From Pyrinomonadaceae bacterium (GTDB lineage Bacteria > Acidobacteriota > Blastocatellia > Pyrinomonadales > Pyrinomonadaceae), in contig JANWYH010000010.1 in NCBI GenBank assembly GCA_025054715.1, positions 1 to 64,000 on the forward strand: 64,000 bases of DNA, given 5' to 3'. A model generated the notes under the pieces. That model worked only from the letters and a program-made list of their open reading frames with translations, ran no database searches and had not been told where the DNA came from. A program made the position numbers and the translations under genes. The stretch's first letter is position 1. Each line of letters begins with the position of its first letter. Below are positions 55,776-64,000 of the stretch, in pieces.

Positions 55776-57116
55776 ATGAAAGTGGCGGCTTTGGCAACTG
55801 TTATTTTTCTAGCTTCCTTCGCTGCAGCACAAGAAGCTGATCCGGTAGCGCTTTTTAATCTGGGACAAGACGCTCAAGAAAAAGGAGATTTCAAAAAAGC
55901 AATAGAACTTTATGAAAAAGCTATAGAGCTTTTCCCAGATTTCCCAGAAGCCGAACATCAAAAAGCTGCAGCCCTTTTGTCCTTGGGCGATTTGAAACAA
56001 GCCGAAAATGGCTTTCGCCGTGCCATTCAGCTACGTCCTGACTGGACATTGCCAATGACATCGCTTGCTTTTATTCTCATCAAAAAAGGAGACTTCACGG
56101 AAGCTGAAAAACTTGTAAAACAAGCATTAACGCTTGACACTGAAAACCAAAAAGCATACGTGCTTCTTACCGAAATCAAACTTAAAACCAGATCAAGTGA
56201 CCAAGAGCTTCAAGAAATTTATCTTAAAATAAAACCTCTTACGGAGAAAGCAAATCCTATAGCGTCGCTATGGGCAGCACGCGCAGCAATTGAGCGAAGG
56301 CTAGGCAACTTAATTGCAGCAAAAAATAGCCTAAATCAGGCGCTCGAGATCGACCCTGATAATCTTCTAGCTTTATCCGAAAAAATAGAGGTCGCTCTTT
56401 ACGAGGACGATACCGCCACGGCAATCAGTAGTGCAGAAAAGCTTTTGAAACTTTCTGATTCAATCGAAGGTAGAATAATGCTTGCACGTGCCTTTCTTGC
56501 CGAAAACAGAAAAGATGAAGCCCAAAAAGTCATACAAAATCTTGACAACTCAAATCCTGAAGTCCAAAAGGCAATAAAACTCATAGAGCCACAACTTTTA
56601 GGCACTGAGGCGTTAGAAAAACAGCTGGAGCTAGAGCCAGAAAACGTAGTTATTCTTAGCCGTCTGTGTGTTCTTACGAGAAAGGAAAACCCTCTGAAAT
56701 CCGTCGAATACTGCAAAAGATACTTTGAAAAAGAACCAGAAAGGGCAGCTTCGGCATACGGCGCGGCACTTATTCAAGCGAAGCAATATGAACCAGCAGT
56801 CAAAATATTACGAGAATTCATTAGAAAATCACCCGAAAATTACTCTGCCCGAGCCAATCTAGCAACTGCGCTTTTTCAACTAAAACGTTATAAGGAAGCT
56901 AAAGAAGAATATCTATGGCTTGCAGAAAAAAATCCGAAATCACCTGTAATTTACTACTTTTTGGCTGTAACGAGCGATCATTTAGGCGAATACGCTCAAG
57001 CATTTCTAAATTACCGCGAGTTTTTACGCTTGGCTGACCCCGAAAAACACAAACTGGAAATTGAAAAAGTGCAATTACGTTTGCCGATTTTGCAAAAAAA
57101 GTTAGAGAAAAAATGA
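55776..57116 (+). CDS. Exported tetratricopeptide-repeat protein
   Basis: A 446-residue protein with a signal peptide (MKVAALATVIFLASFAAAQ) and about ten TPR repeats (for example DFKKAIELYEKAIEL, DLKQAENGFRRAIQL, DFTEAEKLVKQAL). TPR arrays bind peptides or organise protein complexes, here probably at the periplasmic side of the envelope. No enzyme motif is visible. Stop overlaps the next small gene (ATGA at 57113), so they are co-translated. Confidence 0.85.
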   Translation: MKVAALATVIFLASFAAAQEADPVALFNLGQDAQEKGDFKKAIELYEKAIELFPDFPEAEHQKAAALLSLGDLKQAENGFRRAIQLRPDWTLPMTSLAFILIKKGDFTEAEKLVKQALTLDTENQKAYVLLTEIKLKTRSSDQELQEIYLKIKPLTEKANPIASLWAARAAIERRLGNLIAAKNSLNQALEIDPDNLLALSEKIEVALYEDDTATAISSAEKLLKLSDSIEGRIMLARAFLAENRKDEAQKVIQNLDNSNPEVQKAIKLIEPQLLGTEALEKQLELEPENVVILSRLCVLTRKENPLKSVEYCKRYFEKEPERAASAYGAALIQAKQYEPAVKILREFIRKSPENYSARANLATALFQLKRYKEAKEEYLWLAEKNPKSPVIYYFLAVTSDHLGEYAQAFLNYREFLRLADPEKHKLEIEKVQLRLPILQKKLEKK

Positions 57117-57616
57117 TCTTCGATACAAAACATTTGCTACTTATCGTCTTATTGATGCATGCAATCGAACTCTTCTCTCAAGAAGAAGAGCCAGATGACC
57201 TCGCACCACCGCCAATTAAAAAACTCGTCGAAGAAGAAAAAAAACAGATTGATTCAGCAGAGAATATTAAAAAAAAGGTTGAGCTTTCACTAACACTGCT
57301 TGAAGCAAGATTAAAATTATCAGAACAAGCTACAGCAGAACAAAACTACAGAAAAGCCCTAGACTACTTAGGGAAATATCAGGCTCTTGTAGAATACATG
57401 ATCCAGCTTTTTGATCAAGAAAAAAAGCAGGATAGAAGATTCTTCAGCTCGATAAAAAATTTTGAAATTGCTCTTCGTAGGCAAACTCCTAGACTTGAGT
57501 TAATAAGGCGTGACATGCCTTTTAGATACGCTTGGCACGTCCAGAGACTAATTCGATTCGTGCGCGAAGCGCGGAGTAAAACCTTAGAACCGATGCTTAT
57601 TGATGCAACGGGATAG
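57113..57616 (+). CDS. Small exported helical protein
   Basis: A 167-residue protein beginning with a hydrophobic signal-like segment (LLLIVLLMHAIELFSQ) followed by acidic and basic helices (KKQIDSAENIKKKVELS, LLEARLKLSE). No known domain. It is coupled to the TPR gene before it and followed after 3 bases by another small exported protein. Partner of the TPR protein is a reasonable inference. Confidence 0.7.
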   Translation: MIFDTKHLLLIVLLMHAIELFSQEEEPDDLAPPPIKKLVEEEKKQIDSAENIKKKVELSLTLLEARLKLSEQATAEQNYRKALDYLGKYQALVEYMIQLFDQEKKQDRRFFSSIKNFEIALRRQTPRLELIRRDMPFRYAWHVQRLIRFVREARSKTLEPMLIDATG

Positions 57617-57619
57617 TTT

Positions 57620-58093
57620 ATGATGAGGCTATTTTTTATACTCTTCTGCACCATCGTTTTATCAGCGCAAACAAGAGATCACCTTACCGAAAGAGAAACA
57701 GAGCTTATACGCTCAAATCAGGTCTTAGACAAAAGAACCTCTATTTACGTGCAAGCTATCGAACGTAGAATGATAATTCTCAAAGGACAAAAACTTTCCG
57801 AAAAAGAGATCGAAAACTTTGGAGAGCCAACAGGAACCGATTCTGAGCTATTAAATGACATTGCAAAGATTCTGTTGGAAGCTATCGAAAAAATAGAAGA
57901 CGTAGCAGAAAGAAGCCCTAAAAATGAGCTCATTATGAAATCCACAAAAATCCTTGCCGAAGGCTGCAAAAATTTTGAGCCCAACCTCCAATCATTCCTA
58001 CAAAAATACCCGGGCAGAAAAGAACAAGGTGCAATACTTTCAGCAATTGAATATTGTCAACAAATAAAAGAAGCCGTTGATAGAAAGAATTGA
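57620..58093 (+). CDS. Small exported protein of unknown function
   Basis: A 157-residue protein with a signal-like start (MMRLFFILFCTIVLSAQ), then a helical, charged body (LTERETELIRSNQVLDKR, IYVQAIERRM) and a single Cys pair near the end (GCKNF, EYCQQ). No recognised family. A second ATG at 57623 is an equal start candidate. It is the third of three consecutive exported proteins, ahead of gcvT by 32 bases. Confidence 0.65.
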   Translation: MMRLFFILFCTIVLSAQTRDHLTERETELIRSNQVLDKRTSIYVQAIERRMIILKGQKLSEKEIENFGEPTGTDSELLNDIAKILLEAIEKIEDVAERSPKNELIMKSTKILAEGCKNFEPNLQSFLQKYPGRKEQGAILSAIEYCQQIKEAVDRKN

Positions 58094-58125
58094 TTTTCGG
58101 GTTTAGAAAGCTTAATCTTGCATTT

Positions 58126-59232
58126 ATGAATTTGAAAAAAACCCCACTTAACGAAATTCATCGCAATTTAGGCGCAAGAATGGTAGAATTCGGCGGATGG
58201 GAAATGCCCGTTCAGTATCCAGCAGGAACCATAGAAGAGCATCTAAGAACTCGCATCTTTGCTGGTCTTTTCGATGTATCTCACATGGGAGAATTCCTTG
58301 TAGAAGGTGAAGATTCTATTGATTTTGTAAACTTCCTGACCACTAACGATGTCAGAAAATTAAAAAACGGGCAAGCCCAGTATTCGATTTTAACAAATGA
58401 AAATGGCGGAGTAGTTGACGATCTTTTGGTTTATAGGTTTAACGAGAAGAAGTTAATGCTCGTAGTAAATGCAGCAACAACAGAAAAAGACTGGCAATGG
58501 ATAAATCTTCACAAAAGCAAGTTTCACGTTAAAGTTACAGACGTAAGTAAGAATTTCTGCCAGATAGCCATTCAGGGACCAAAAGCTCAGGAAATTTTGC
58601 AACAACTTACTGAAAACGAACTTTCTCAAATTAAGTATTACCACTTTGTTGAAGGAAAGATATTAGGCTTTGACGCAATCATTTCACGCACGGGTTATAC
58701 AGGCGAAGATGGTTTTGAAGTTTATGCTGATGCCGAAAAGGCTGATAAAATTTGGATGAAGCTACTTGATGCAGGAGACTACGGCATTGAAAAAGGAATT
58801 TTACCTTGCGGCCTTGCAGCAAGAAACACTTTAAGACTCGAAGCAGCTATGTCACTTTACGGAAACGAACTTTCAGAGACGATAACTCCATTAGAAGCAA
58901 ATCTCGCATGGGTTTGTAAGCTAGAAAAGGGTGAATTCATTGGTCGAGAAGCACTACTGAAACAAAAAAATCAAGGATTACAAAGAAGGCTCGTAGGATT
59001 TGAGATGATCGATAAGGCAATAGCAAGAGACGGTTTTGACATCTATGCCGAAGAAAAAAAAGTAGGAAAAGTAACCTCAGGAGCTCCTGCACCCTTTTTG
59101 AAAAAGAACATAGGCTTAGCTTTCGTGCTGATTGAGTTTGCAAAAATTGGGCAAGAAATTAAAATTGATGTTAGAGGCAAAAGGTGCAAAGCAACTATCG
59201 TTCCAACGCCTTTTTACAAGAGATCTTATTAG
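58126..59232 (+). CDS. gcvT: Glycine cleavage system T protein (aminomethyltransferase)
   Basis: GcvT, 368 residues, moves the methylene group from the aminomethyl-lipoyl H protein to tetrahydrofolate, releasing ammonia. Typical sequences are GARMVEFGGWEMPVQYPAGT, LFDVSHMGEF and SRTGYTGEDGFEVY; the C-terminal CTLRLEAAMSLYGNEL-type stretch is also there. An in-frame TTG at 58090 would add 12 residues; the ATG at 58126 gives the usual start. No glycine riboswitch is visible in front of it. First gene of the gcv set. Confidence 0.95.
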   Translation: MNLKKTPLNEIHRNLGARMVEFGGWEMPVQYPAGTIEEHLRTRIFAGLFDVSHMGEFLVEGEDSIDFVNFLTTNDVRKLKNGQAQYSILTNENGGVVDDLLVYRFNEKKLMLVVNAATTEKDWQWINLHKSKFHVKVTDVSKNFCQIAIQGPKAQEILQQLTENELSQIKYYHFVEGKILGFDAIISRTGYTGEDGFEVYADAEKADKIWMKLLDAGDYGIEKGILPCGLAARNTLRLEAAMSLYGNELSETITPLEANLAWVCKLEKGEFIGREALLKQKNQGLQRRLVGFEMIDKAIARDGFDIYAEEKKVGKVTSGAPAPFLKKNIGLAFVLIEFAKIGQEIKIDVRGKRCKATIVPTPFYKRSY

Positions 59233-59245
59233 GCATTTTTGAAAT

Positions 59246-59632
59246 ATGAACATACCGGAGAATTTGCGTTATTCGAAAGACCATGAATGGGTTTTAATAG
59301 ATGGAGAAATTGCAATCATAGGCATTACAGACCATGCGCAGAATTCGCTTGGCGATATAGTTTATGTTGATTTACCTAAAGTGGGCGACCACTTCAATGC
59401 CCATGATGCTTGTGGTTCAGTAGAGTCAGTAAAAGCCGTCTCAGAAGTATTCACGCCAGTTTCAGGCGAAGTCATCGAAGTTAATGAAACCTTAAATGAC
59501 TCGCCAGAAGTAGTTAACAAAGACCCTTATGGCGCAGCCTGGATGGTGAAGTTAAAAATCAAAGATGCTGCTGAAATAAATTCTCTTATGACAGCAGAAG
59601 AATATAGAGAATACCTAAACAACAATACATGA
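59246..59632 (+). CDS. gcvH: Glycine cleavage system H protein
   Basis: GcvH, 128 residues, the lipoyl carrier. The lipoylated Lys is in VESVKAVSEV, with the family stretch YSKDHEWV at the N-terminus and NEDPYGAAWM-type (NKDPYGAAWM) near the C-terminus. The gene starts 13 bases after gcvT. No lipoate attachment genes are in the window. Confidence 0.96.
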   Translation: MNIPENLRYSKDHEWVLIDGEIAIIGITDHAQNSLGDIVYVDLPKVGDHFNAHDACGSVESVKAVSEVFTPVSGEVIEVNETLNDSPEVVNKDPYGAAWMVKLKIKDAAEINSLMTAEEYREYLNNNT

Positions 59633-59639
59633 AGAAAAG

Positions 59640-60980
59640 ATGAGATACATTCCAAATTCGCCCGAAGAAAGGGCTGAAATGCTAAAAACTATCGGCTTAT
59701 CTTCAGCAGAGGAACTCTTTAGCTCGATACCGCAAGACATTAAGCTCGGCAGAAAGTTGAATATCACCGAACCGCTTGCAGAATCAGAAGTTATCAAGTT
59801 GATGGAATCTCTTGCTGAAAAAAATTCAGGCTCTAAAAAGACGTCTTTTCTCGGTGCGGGAACTTATCCGCATTACAGCCCCACGGTTGTTGATTACCTA
59901 ATTCAAAGAAGCGAATTTTTCACAAGCTACACACCCTATCAGCCCGAAGTATCTCAAGGAACGCTACAGTATATTTTTGAATTTCAGACTCTGGTCTGTC
60001 AGCTTACAGGAATGGAAGTAGCAAATGCTTCGATGTATGACGGCTCAACCGCAATGGCAGAAGCCATATTGATGGCTCAAAGGCTAACGCGTCGAAATAA
60101 AGTCGTCATAGCCAAAAACGTTCATCCAGAATACATCGAAGTCGCAAGAACCTACACAAAATATAGTGAAACCGATATAGAAACTATCGAGTTTGACAAG
60201 AAAACAGGAACAATAAAACCCGAAGAATTAAAACTTTCAGAAAACACGGCTTGCCTTGTCGTTCAATCACCAAACTTTTTCGGTTGCATAGAAGACCTTA
60301 AGAAACTTGCCGATATAACCCATGCCGTCGGTGCGATTTTTATTGTTGTTGTAACGGAAGCAATTTCTTTCGGACTTTTGAAACCGCCTGGCAAATTCGA
60401 TGCAGATATCGTCGTTGCAGAAGGTCAATCCTTCGGAATTCCTATGAGCTTTGGCGGACCACACGTAGGTTTATTCGCGACTAAAGAAAAATTTGTTCGT
60501 CAGATGCCAGGGCGTCTTGCCGGTATCGCATACGATAAAAATGGAAATCGTGGTTTCGTCCTAACGCTCGCTACGCGCGAACAGCACATAAGACGAGAAA
60601 AGGCAACCTCAAATATCTGCACAAACCAAGGTCTGATCGCACTTGCAGCTACCATATACATGGAAACAATGGGAAGACGCGGTCTTCAAGAAGTAGCATT
60701 GCAAAATGCACAAAAGGCAGCTTACGCAAAGCAAAGAATAAATAGCTTGAAAGGCTTCTCTATCGCCTTTTCAGCTCCTACTTTCAACGAATTTGTAGTT
60801 CGCTCCGAACAACCAGCTTCCGAATTTCTCGACAACTTGCGCAAGGAGAAAGGCATTATCGGAGGTCTTCCGCTTTCTCGATATTTTCCTGAAAATCAAA
60901 CTGACTTTTTAGTTTGTGTTACTGAAATACACACCAAACAACAGATTGATGAGTTTGTTGATTGTTTGAATAAGTTATGA
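59640..60980 (+). CDS. gcvPA: Glycine dehydrogenase (decarboxylating) subunit 1
   Basis: GcvPA, 446 residues, the non-PLP-Lys half of the heterotetrameric P protein. Typical: YIPNSPEERAEMLKTIG, FTSYTPYQPEVSQGTLQYIF and MYDGSTAMAEA. The split P protein is seen in thermophiles, Firmicutes and acidobacteria. It overlaps gcvPB by 4 bases. Confidence 0.95.
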   Translation: MRYIPNSPEERAEMLKTIGLSSAEELFSSIPQDIKLGRKLNITEPLAESEVIKLMESLAEKNSGSKKTSFLGAGTYPHYSPTVVDYLIQRSEFFTSYTPYQPEVSQGTLQYIFEFQTLVCQLTGMEVANASMYDGSTAMAEAILMAQRLTRRNKVVIAKNVHPEYIEVARTYTKYSETDIETIEFDKKTGTIKPEELKLSENTACLVVQSPNFFGCIEDLKKLADITHAVGAIFIVVVTEAISFGLLKPPGKFDADIVVAEGQSFGIPMSFGGPHVGLFATKEKFVRQMPGRLAGIAYDKNGNRGFVLTLATREQHIRREKATSNICTNQGLIALAATIYMETMGRRGLQEVALQNAQKAAYAKQRINSLKGFSIAFSAPTFNEFVVRSEQPASEFLDNLRKEKGIIGGLPLSRYFPENQTDFLVCVTEIHTKQQIDEFVDCLNKL

Positions 60981-62491
60981 GTATAAAGAAGGTTCGACAG
61001 CACCCAACACAAAATGAGTCTCTAATTTTCGAACGTTCACAAAAGGGCAGAATCGGATACAGCCTACCAAAACTGGATGTTGAAAGTAAAAACTTAGACG
61101 AAATAATCCCTGTTGACCTTAGAAGAGACGATGATCTAGAAGGCTTTCCTGAGGTTAGCGAAGTTGATGTCGTGCGCCATTTTACCCGAATGTCAACATG
61201 GAACTACTCAATTGATTTAGGAATGTATCCTCTCGGAAGTTGCACGATGAAGTATAACTCGCGTCTTAATGAGAAGGTAGCAAGAATTGCAGGTTTTATA
61301 AATCTACATCCACTAGTTCCAGAAGAAGAAGCCCAAGGCGCCCTTGAACTGATGTATGAATTACAGCAAAATCTAGCAGAAATAACAGGTCTGCCAGCGG
61401 TGACTCTTCAACCTGCCGCCGGAGCCCACGGCGAATTAACCGGGGTTCTACTGATAAGAGCTTTTCTTGAAAAACGTGACGGAAAGGCTCGTCGAACGAT
61501 GCTTGTTCCGGATTCAGCTCATGGAACTAATCCAGCTTCCGCTCAAATGGCAGGATTCACAGTCAAAACCGTAAAATCAACCTCACAAGGATTAACTGAC
61601 ATAGAACATCTAAAAGCCCTTTGTAAAGAAGGCGACATCGCAGGTTTAATGCTCACAAACCCAAATACGGCAGGCATTTTTGAAAAGAACATAAAAGAAA
61701 TTTGCAAGATCGTTCATGACGCCGGTGGTTTAGTTTACATGGACGGAGCGAACATGAATGCATTGGTCGGAGTAGCAAGACCTGGTGACATGGGTGTCGA
61801 TGTTATTCACCTAAACTTACACAAAACATTTTCTACTCCGCATGGCGGAGGTGGTCCCGGCGCTGGTCCCTGTTGCTGTTCTGCCGAGCTTGAGCCTTTT
61901 CTTCCTGTTCCTCGAATTGTGAAAGAAGTCGATAGGTTCAAACTAGACTTTAACTACCCTGACTCGATAGGTAGAATAAAGGCTTTTTATGGCAACTTCG
62001 GTGTAATGATTCGCGCGCTTGCCTACATTTACACCCATGGAGCGGACGGGCTGCGCGAAGCAACAGAAGCGGCAGTCCTAAACGCTCGCTACATCTCGTA
62101 TCATCTCGAAGATACTTTCGAAAAACCATTTAAATCCGATTGCATGCATGAAGTCTTATTCACCCATAAAAAACAAGCACGTAAAGGAGTTCACACAATA
62201 GATATAGCGAAACGCCTGATTGACTACGGCTTTCATCCAATGACCATATACTTTCCGCTCATAGTCGAAGGTGCTATGCTAATTGAACCGACAGAATCGG
62301 TCGGAAGGCAAGATTTGGACGCATTTATAGAAGCAATGAAAGCAATAGCAAAAGAGGCGGAAGAAAATCCGCAGCTTGTAATTGATGCTCCTCATAGCAC
62401 AAGAATAGGACGCCTTGATGAAGCTACTGCAGCAAGAAAACCCATTCTTCGTTGGAAGCCAGAAATAGAAGCAGCATCAAAAACTGCTTGA
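60977..62491 (+). CDS. gcvPB: Glycine dehydrogenase (decarboxylating) subunit 2
   Basis: GcvPB, 504 residues, the PLP-binding half of the P protein, which decarboxylates glycine and transfers aminomethyl to GcvH. The PLP Lys is in HLNLHKTFSTPHGGGGPGAG, and SCTMKYN and PAAGAHGELTG are family marks. With gcvT, gcvH and gcvPA it makes the complete set of specific glycine cleavage proteins (the L protein is encoded elsewhere). Confidence 0.96.
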   Translation: MSIKKVRQHPTQNESLIFERSQKGRIGYSLPKLDVESKNLDEIIPVDLRRDDDLEGFPEVSEVDVVRHFTRMSTWNYSIDLGMYPLGSCTMKYNSRLNEKVARIAGFINLHPLVPEEEAQGALELMYELQQNLAEITGLPAVTLQPAAGAHGELTGVLLIRAFLEKRDGKARRTMLVPDSAHGTNPASAQMAGFTVKTVKSTSQGLTDIEHLKALCKEGDIAGLMLTNPNTAGIFEKNIKEICKIVHDAGGLVYMDGANMNALVGVARPGDMGVDVIHLNLHKTFSTPHGGGGPGAGPCCCSAELEPFLPVPRIVKEVDRFKLDFNYPDSIGRIKAFYGNFGVMIRALAYIYTHGADGLREATEAAVLNARYISYHLEDTFEKPFKSDCMHEVLFTHKKQARKGVHTIDIAKRLIDYGFHPMTIYFPLIVEGAMLIEPTESVGRQDLDAFIEAMKAIAKEAEENPQLVIDAPHSTRIGRLDEATAARKPILRWKPEIEAASKTA

Positions 62492-62516
62492 AATTCTGAA
62501 ATGCTCTACAACAAAA

Positions 62517-63617
62517 ATGCTCGATCTGATTCTAGCCAATCTAAAATCTAGACCCTTCAGAACAGCTGTAAGCATATTAGGAGTGACTATTGGAGTCACA
62601 TTGATTTTGCTTTTTTCAGGTCTTGCCGTTGGAATAAGCAACGACATGGCACGTCGAGCAGCAAACTGGAAAGCCGAAATAGTTTTTACACGCCCTGGAG
62701 CAATGGAACTTACCAGCTCTAGCCCTTCACTATCAACAACTTATGTTAAGAAATTGCAAGAGATCGAAGGCGTTCACTCAGTTGTCCCAGTAATCAGATA
62801 CGTCTCTCCAAACCTGAAAGCACGTTGGGGATTTCAACAAATAGACGGTGTTGATTGGAAACCTTTTGCCGAAATGAATGAAATGCAGATCGTAGCAGGA
62901 AGGCCTCCAGAAAAAGCAGATGAGGTTATACTAGATGAACGCCAGATGAAAAAAGAAAACAAGCAAATCGGTGATCTAATAGAGCTCTTCGGCGGTAGGA
63001 CCTACAAGATTGTTGGGGTTTTCGCTCCACCCTCAGGTGCTAGAATCAAAATGTCGCTTTCAGCAATGCAAGAAGCTTTAGAGGCACCTAACAAATGCAC
63101 CTACATACTCGTAAAAATCAAAGACGGCGAAACTCCGGAACAGGTAGCTACAAGGATAAATCAAGCCTTACCAGGCAATAAGATAAATCTTACTAGAGAC
63201 CTCGTGATTGACGCGCAAGATCGTGTCCCCGGTTTGAATGCTTTCTTGAAAGTTTTAATTGGTTTAGGCGCCTTCGTATCAGCCATTTTCGTGCTTCTCT
63301 CGATGTACACAACAATAACGGAAAGACGTCGTGAAATAGGAATTCTTAAATCCCTCGGGGCATCTAAAAGCTTTATAATCTCGACAATCGAAAGTGAAGC
63401 TCTTCTGATAGGTGCAATCGGCGTTTTGATAGGTTTAATTACCTCATTTTTCATAGCCTATTTAATTCAAAAAAATTTAGAACTTGTGGTTGAGTTTACA
63501 ACTGGCTGGGTGTTGACTGCTACTTTTATTGCTCTCACAGGGAGCCTTCTAGGAGCCTTCTATCCCGCATGGAAAGCTTCCAAAATCGACCCTGTCAAGG
63601 TAATGACGAACGAATAA
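62517..63617 (+). CDS. ABC transporter permease (MacB/FtsX-like)
   Basis: A 366-residue permease with an N-terminal membrane helix (SILGVTIGVTLILLFSGLAV), a periplasmic MacB-type domain and three C-terminal helices of the FtsX domain (LGAFVSAIFVLLSMYT, LLIGAIGVLIGLITSFF, VLTATFIALTGSLLGAFYPAW with KASKIDPVKVM). Such permeases work with an ATPase and often a membrane-fusion protein; neither is in this window, so the partner must lie elsewhere. It begins 25 bases after gcvPB and stops 6 bases from a convergent gene. Confidence 0.88.
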   Translation: MLDLILANLKSRPFRTAVSILGVTIGVTLILLFSGLAVGISNDMARRAANWKAEIVFTRPGAMELTSSSPSLSTTYVKKLQEIEGVHSVVPVIRYVSPNLKARWGFQQIDGVDWKPFAEMNEMQIVAGRPPEKADEVILDERQMKKENKQIGDLIELFGGRTYKIVGVFAPPSGARIKMSLSAMQEALEAPNKCTYILVKIKDGETPEQVATRINQALPGNKINLTRDLVIDAQDRVPGLNAFLKVLIGLGAFVSAIFVLLSMYTTITERRREIGILKSLGASKSFIISTIESEALLIGAIGVLIGLITSFFIAYLIQKNLELVVEFTTGWVLTATFIALTGSLLGAFYPAWKASKIDPVKVMTNE

Positions 63618-63623
63618 ATATAT

Positions 63624-64000
63624 CTACCTTTTCCCAAACCAATAGGTGAAATTCAAATAGATGCCCGTAAGAAGCATAAGCGTGGCAAGAAAAGAAAAAA
63701 TCATAAGTAAAGGACGTTGAAACCTGCCTGCAAAAAAATAAAAATGAGCCTCACGGAAAAATCGTGATTTTAATGAAGGTGGTTTTGAAAATTCAGCCTC
63801 GCCAGTTTCAGCATTAATGAAAATAGAATCAGCACCAAGCCCGCCAATTGCTTGATAATAAGGCTTACCTTCTTTCATCAAAAGCGTCAGCGCCGTAATC
63901 GGCAAATCTCTTCCGGCAAGCTCATTTGCCTTTTTAATTGCTTCAAAAGGTAAAATTCTAACTCTTGCAGAGTCTATTTTCTGCACCTCTCCGTTAGCAG
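63624..64000 (-). CDS. PepSY-domain membrane protein (cut by window edge)
   Basis: The C-terminal end of a protein that continues past the right edge: the frame stays open through 64000 (ANGEVQKID before the internal GTG), so the start is outside the window. The visible part has a PepSY-like module (FEAIKKANELAG, VLINAETGEA-type IFINAETGEA), then two hydrophobic segments (EAHFYFFAGRF, LLMIFSFLATLMLLTGIYLN). PepSY proteins are linked to peptidase inhibition or iron reductase-type membrane proteins. Function not assigned. Confidence 0.8.
   Translation of the reverse strand, partial: ANGEVQKIDSARVRILPFEAIKKANELAGRDLPITALTLLMKEGKPYYQAIGGLGADSIFINAETGEAEFSKPPSLKSRFFREAHFYFFAGRFQRPLLMIFSFLATLMLLTGIYLNFTYWFGKR

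Noticed and set aside
58090-58126. Glycine riboswitch in front of gcvT
   Set aside because: The gap is only about 30 bases and has no glycine aptamer features.

Overview
The window is a dense, low-GC (roughly 40% by eye, not counted) Gram-negative chromosome segment. Several features point to Acidobacteriota: a VWFA-domain protein of the acidobacterial type, TonB receptors with N-terminal carboxypeptidase-regulatory domains, amidohydrolases in tandem, a bacillithiol-type BshC in a diderm, and Ser/Thr kinases of the two-component-free type. The exact class cannot be fixed from the sequence alone. I see no insertion sequences, prophage, CRISPR array, tRNA or rRNA.

Layout. 1-3550 (minus): the str operon rpsL-rpsG-fusA-tuf (tuf cut by the left edge), driven by a near-consensus promoter and preceded by a leader of about 240 nt with three consecutive hairpins. 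3569-8892: an orphan GT-C-type membrane protein, a GNAT/unknown/MBL-fold trio with stop-start overlaps, then pilT and a zinc-ribbon protein on the other strand. 8913-14511: an iron/heme island with a promoter, a Fur-like palindrome, a 65-residue unknown protein, a FecA-like receptor, heme oxygenase, a second receptor and a strong terminator. 14543-17261: FGGY sugar kinase, Trm112-like zinc protein, GT9 glycosyltransferase. 17258-27373 (minus): a long co-directional run of Ser/Thr kinase, VWA protein, xseA, DUF2939-like protein, xseB, pntA, pntB, trpA and a small Sm-like protein.

27503-33450 holds surface-glycan functions: a PHP-type phosphoesterase-like protein, three GT4 glycosyltransferases (two are divergent paralogues) and a membrane protein. 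33451-33926 is the only long non-coding gap, with a possible 34-codon ORF. 33927-36922: a phosphoglycerate-mutase-like protein that has lost most metal ligands, coupled to dacB. 36950-41338 (minus): three amidohydrolase paralogues, two without the HxH metal motif. 41504-46830: DCC-family protein, mutS2, and the lysine/diaminopimelate genes dapD-dapE-dapB. 46823-55675 (minus): bshC, a 13-repeat Asp-box protein, a porin/PKD/OmpA-like outer-membrane protein, gdhA and larE.

55776-63617 (plus): a TPR protein, two small exported proteins, the complete glycine cleavage set gcvT-gcvH-gcvPA-gcvPB and an ABC-type permease. A PepSY-type membrane protein is cut by the right edge. The most promising leads are the structured rpsL leader, the metal-ligand-poor iPGM homologue, the long intergenic region in front of it, the unusual codon choice of tuf, and the kinase with a large activation-loop insertion.
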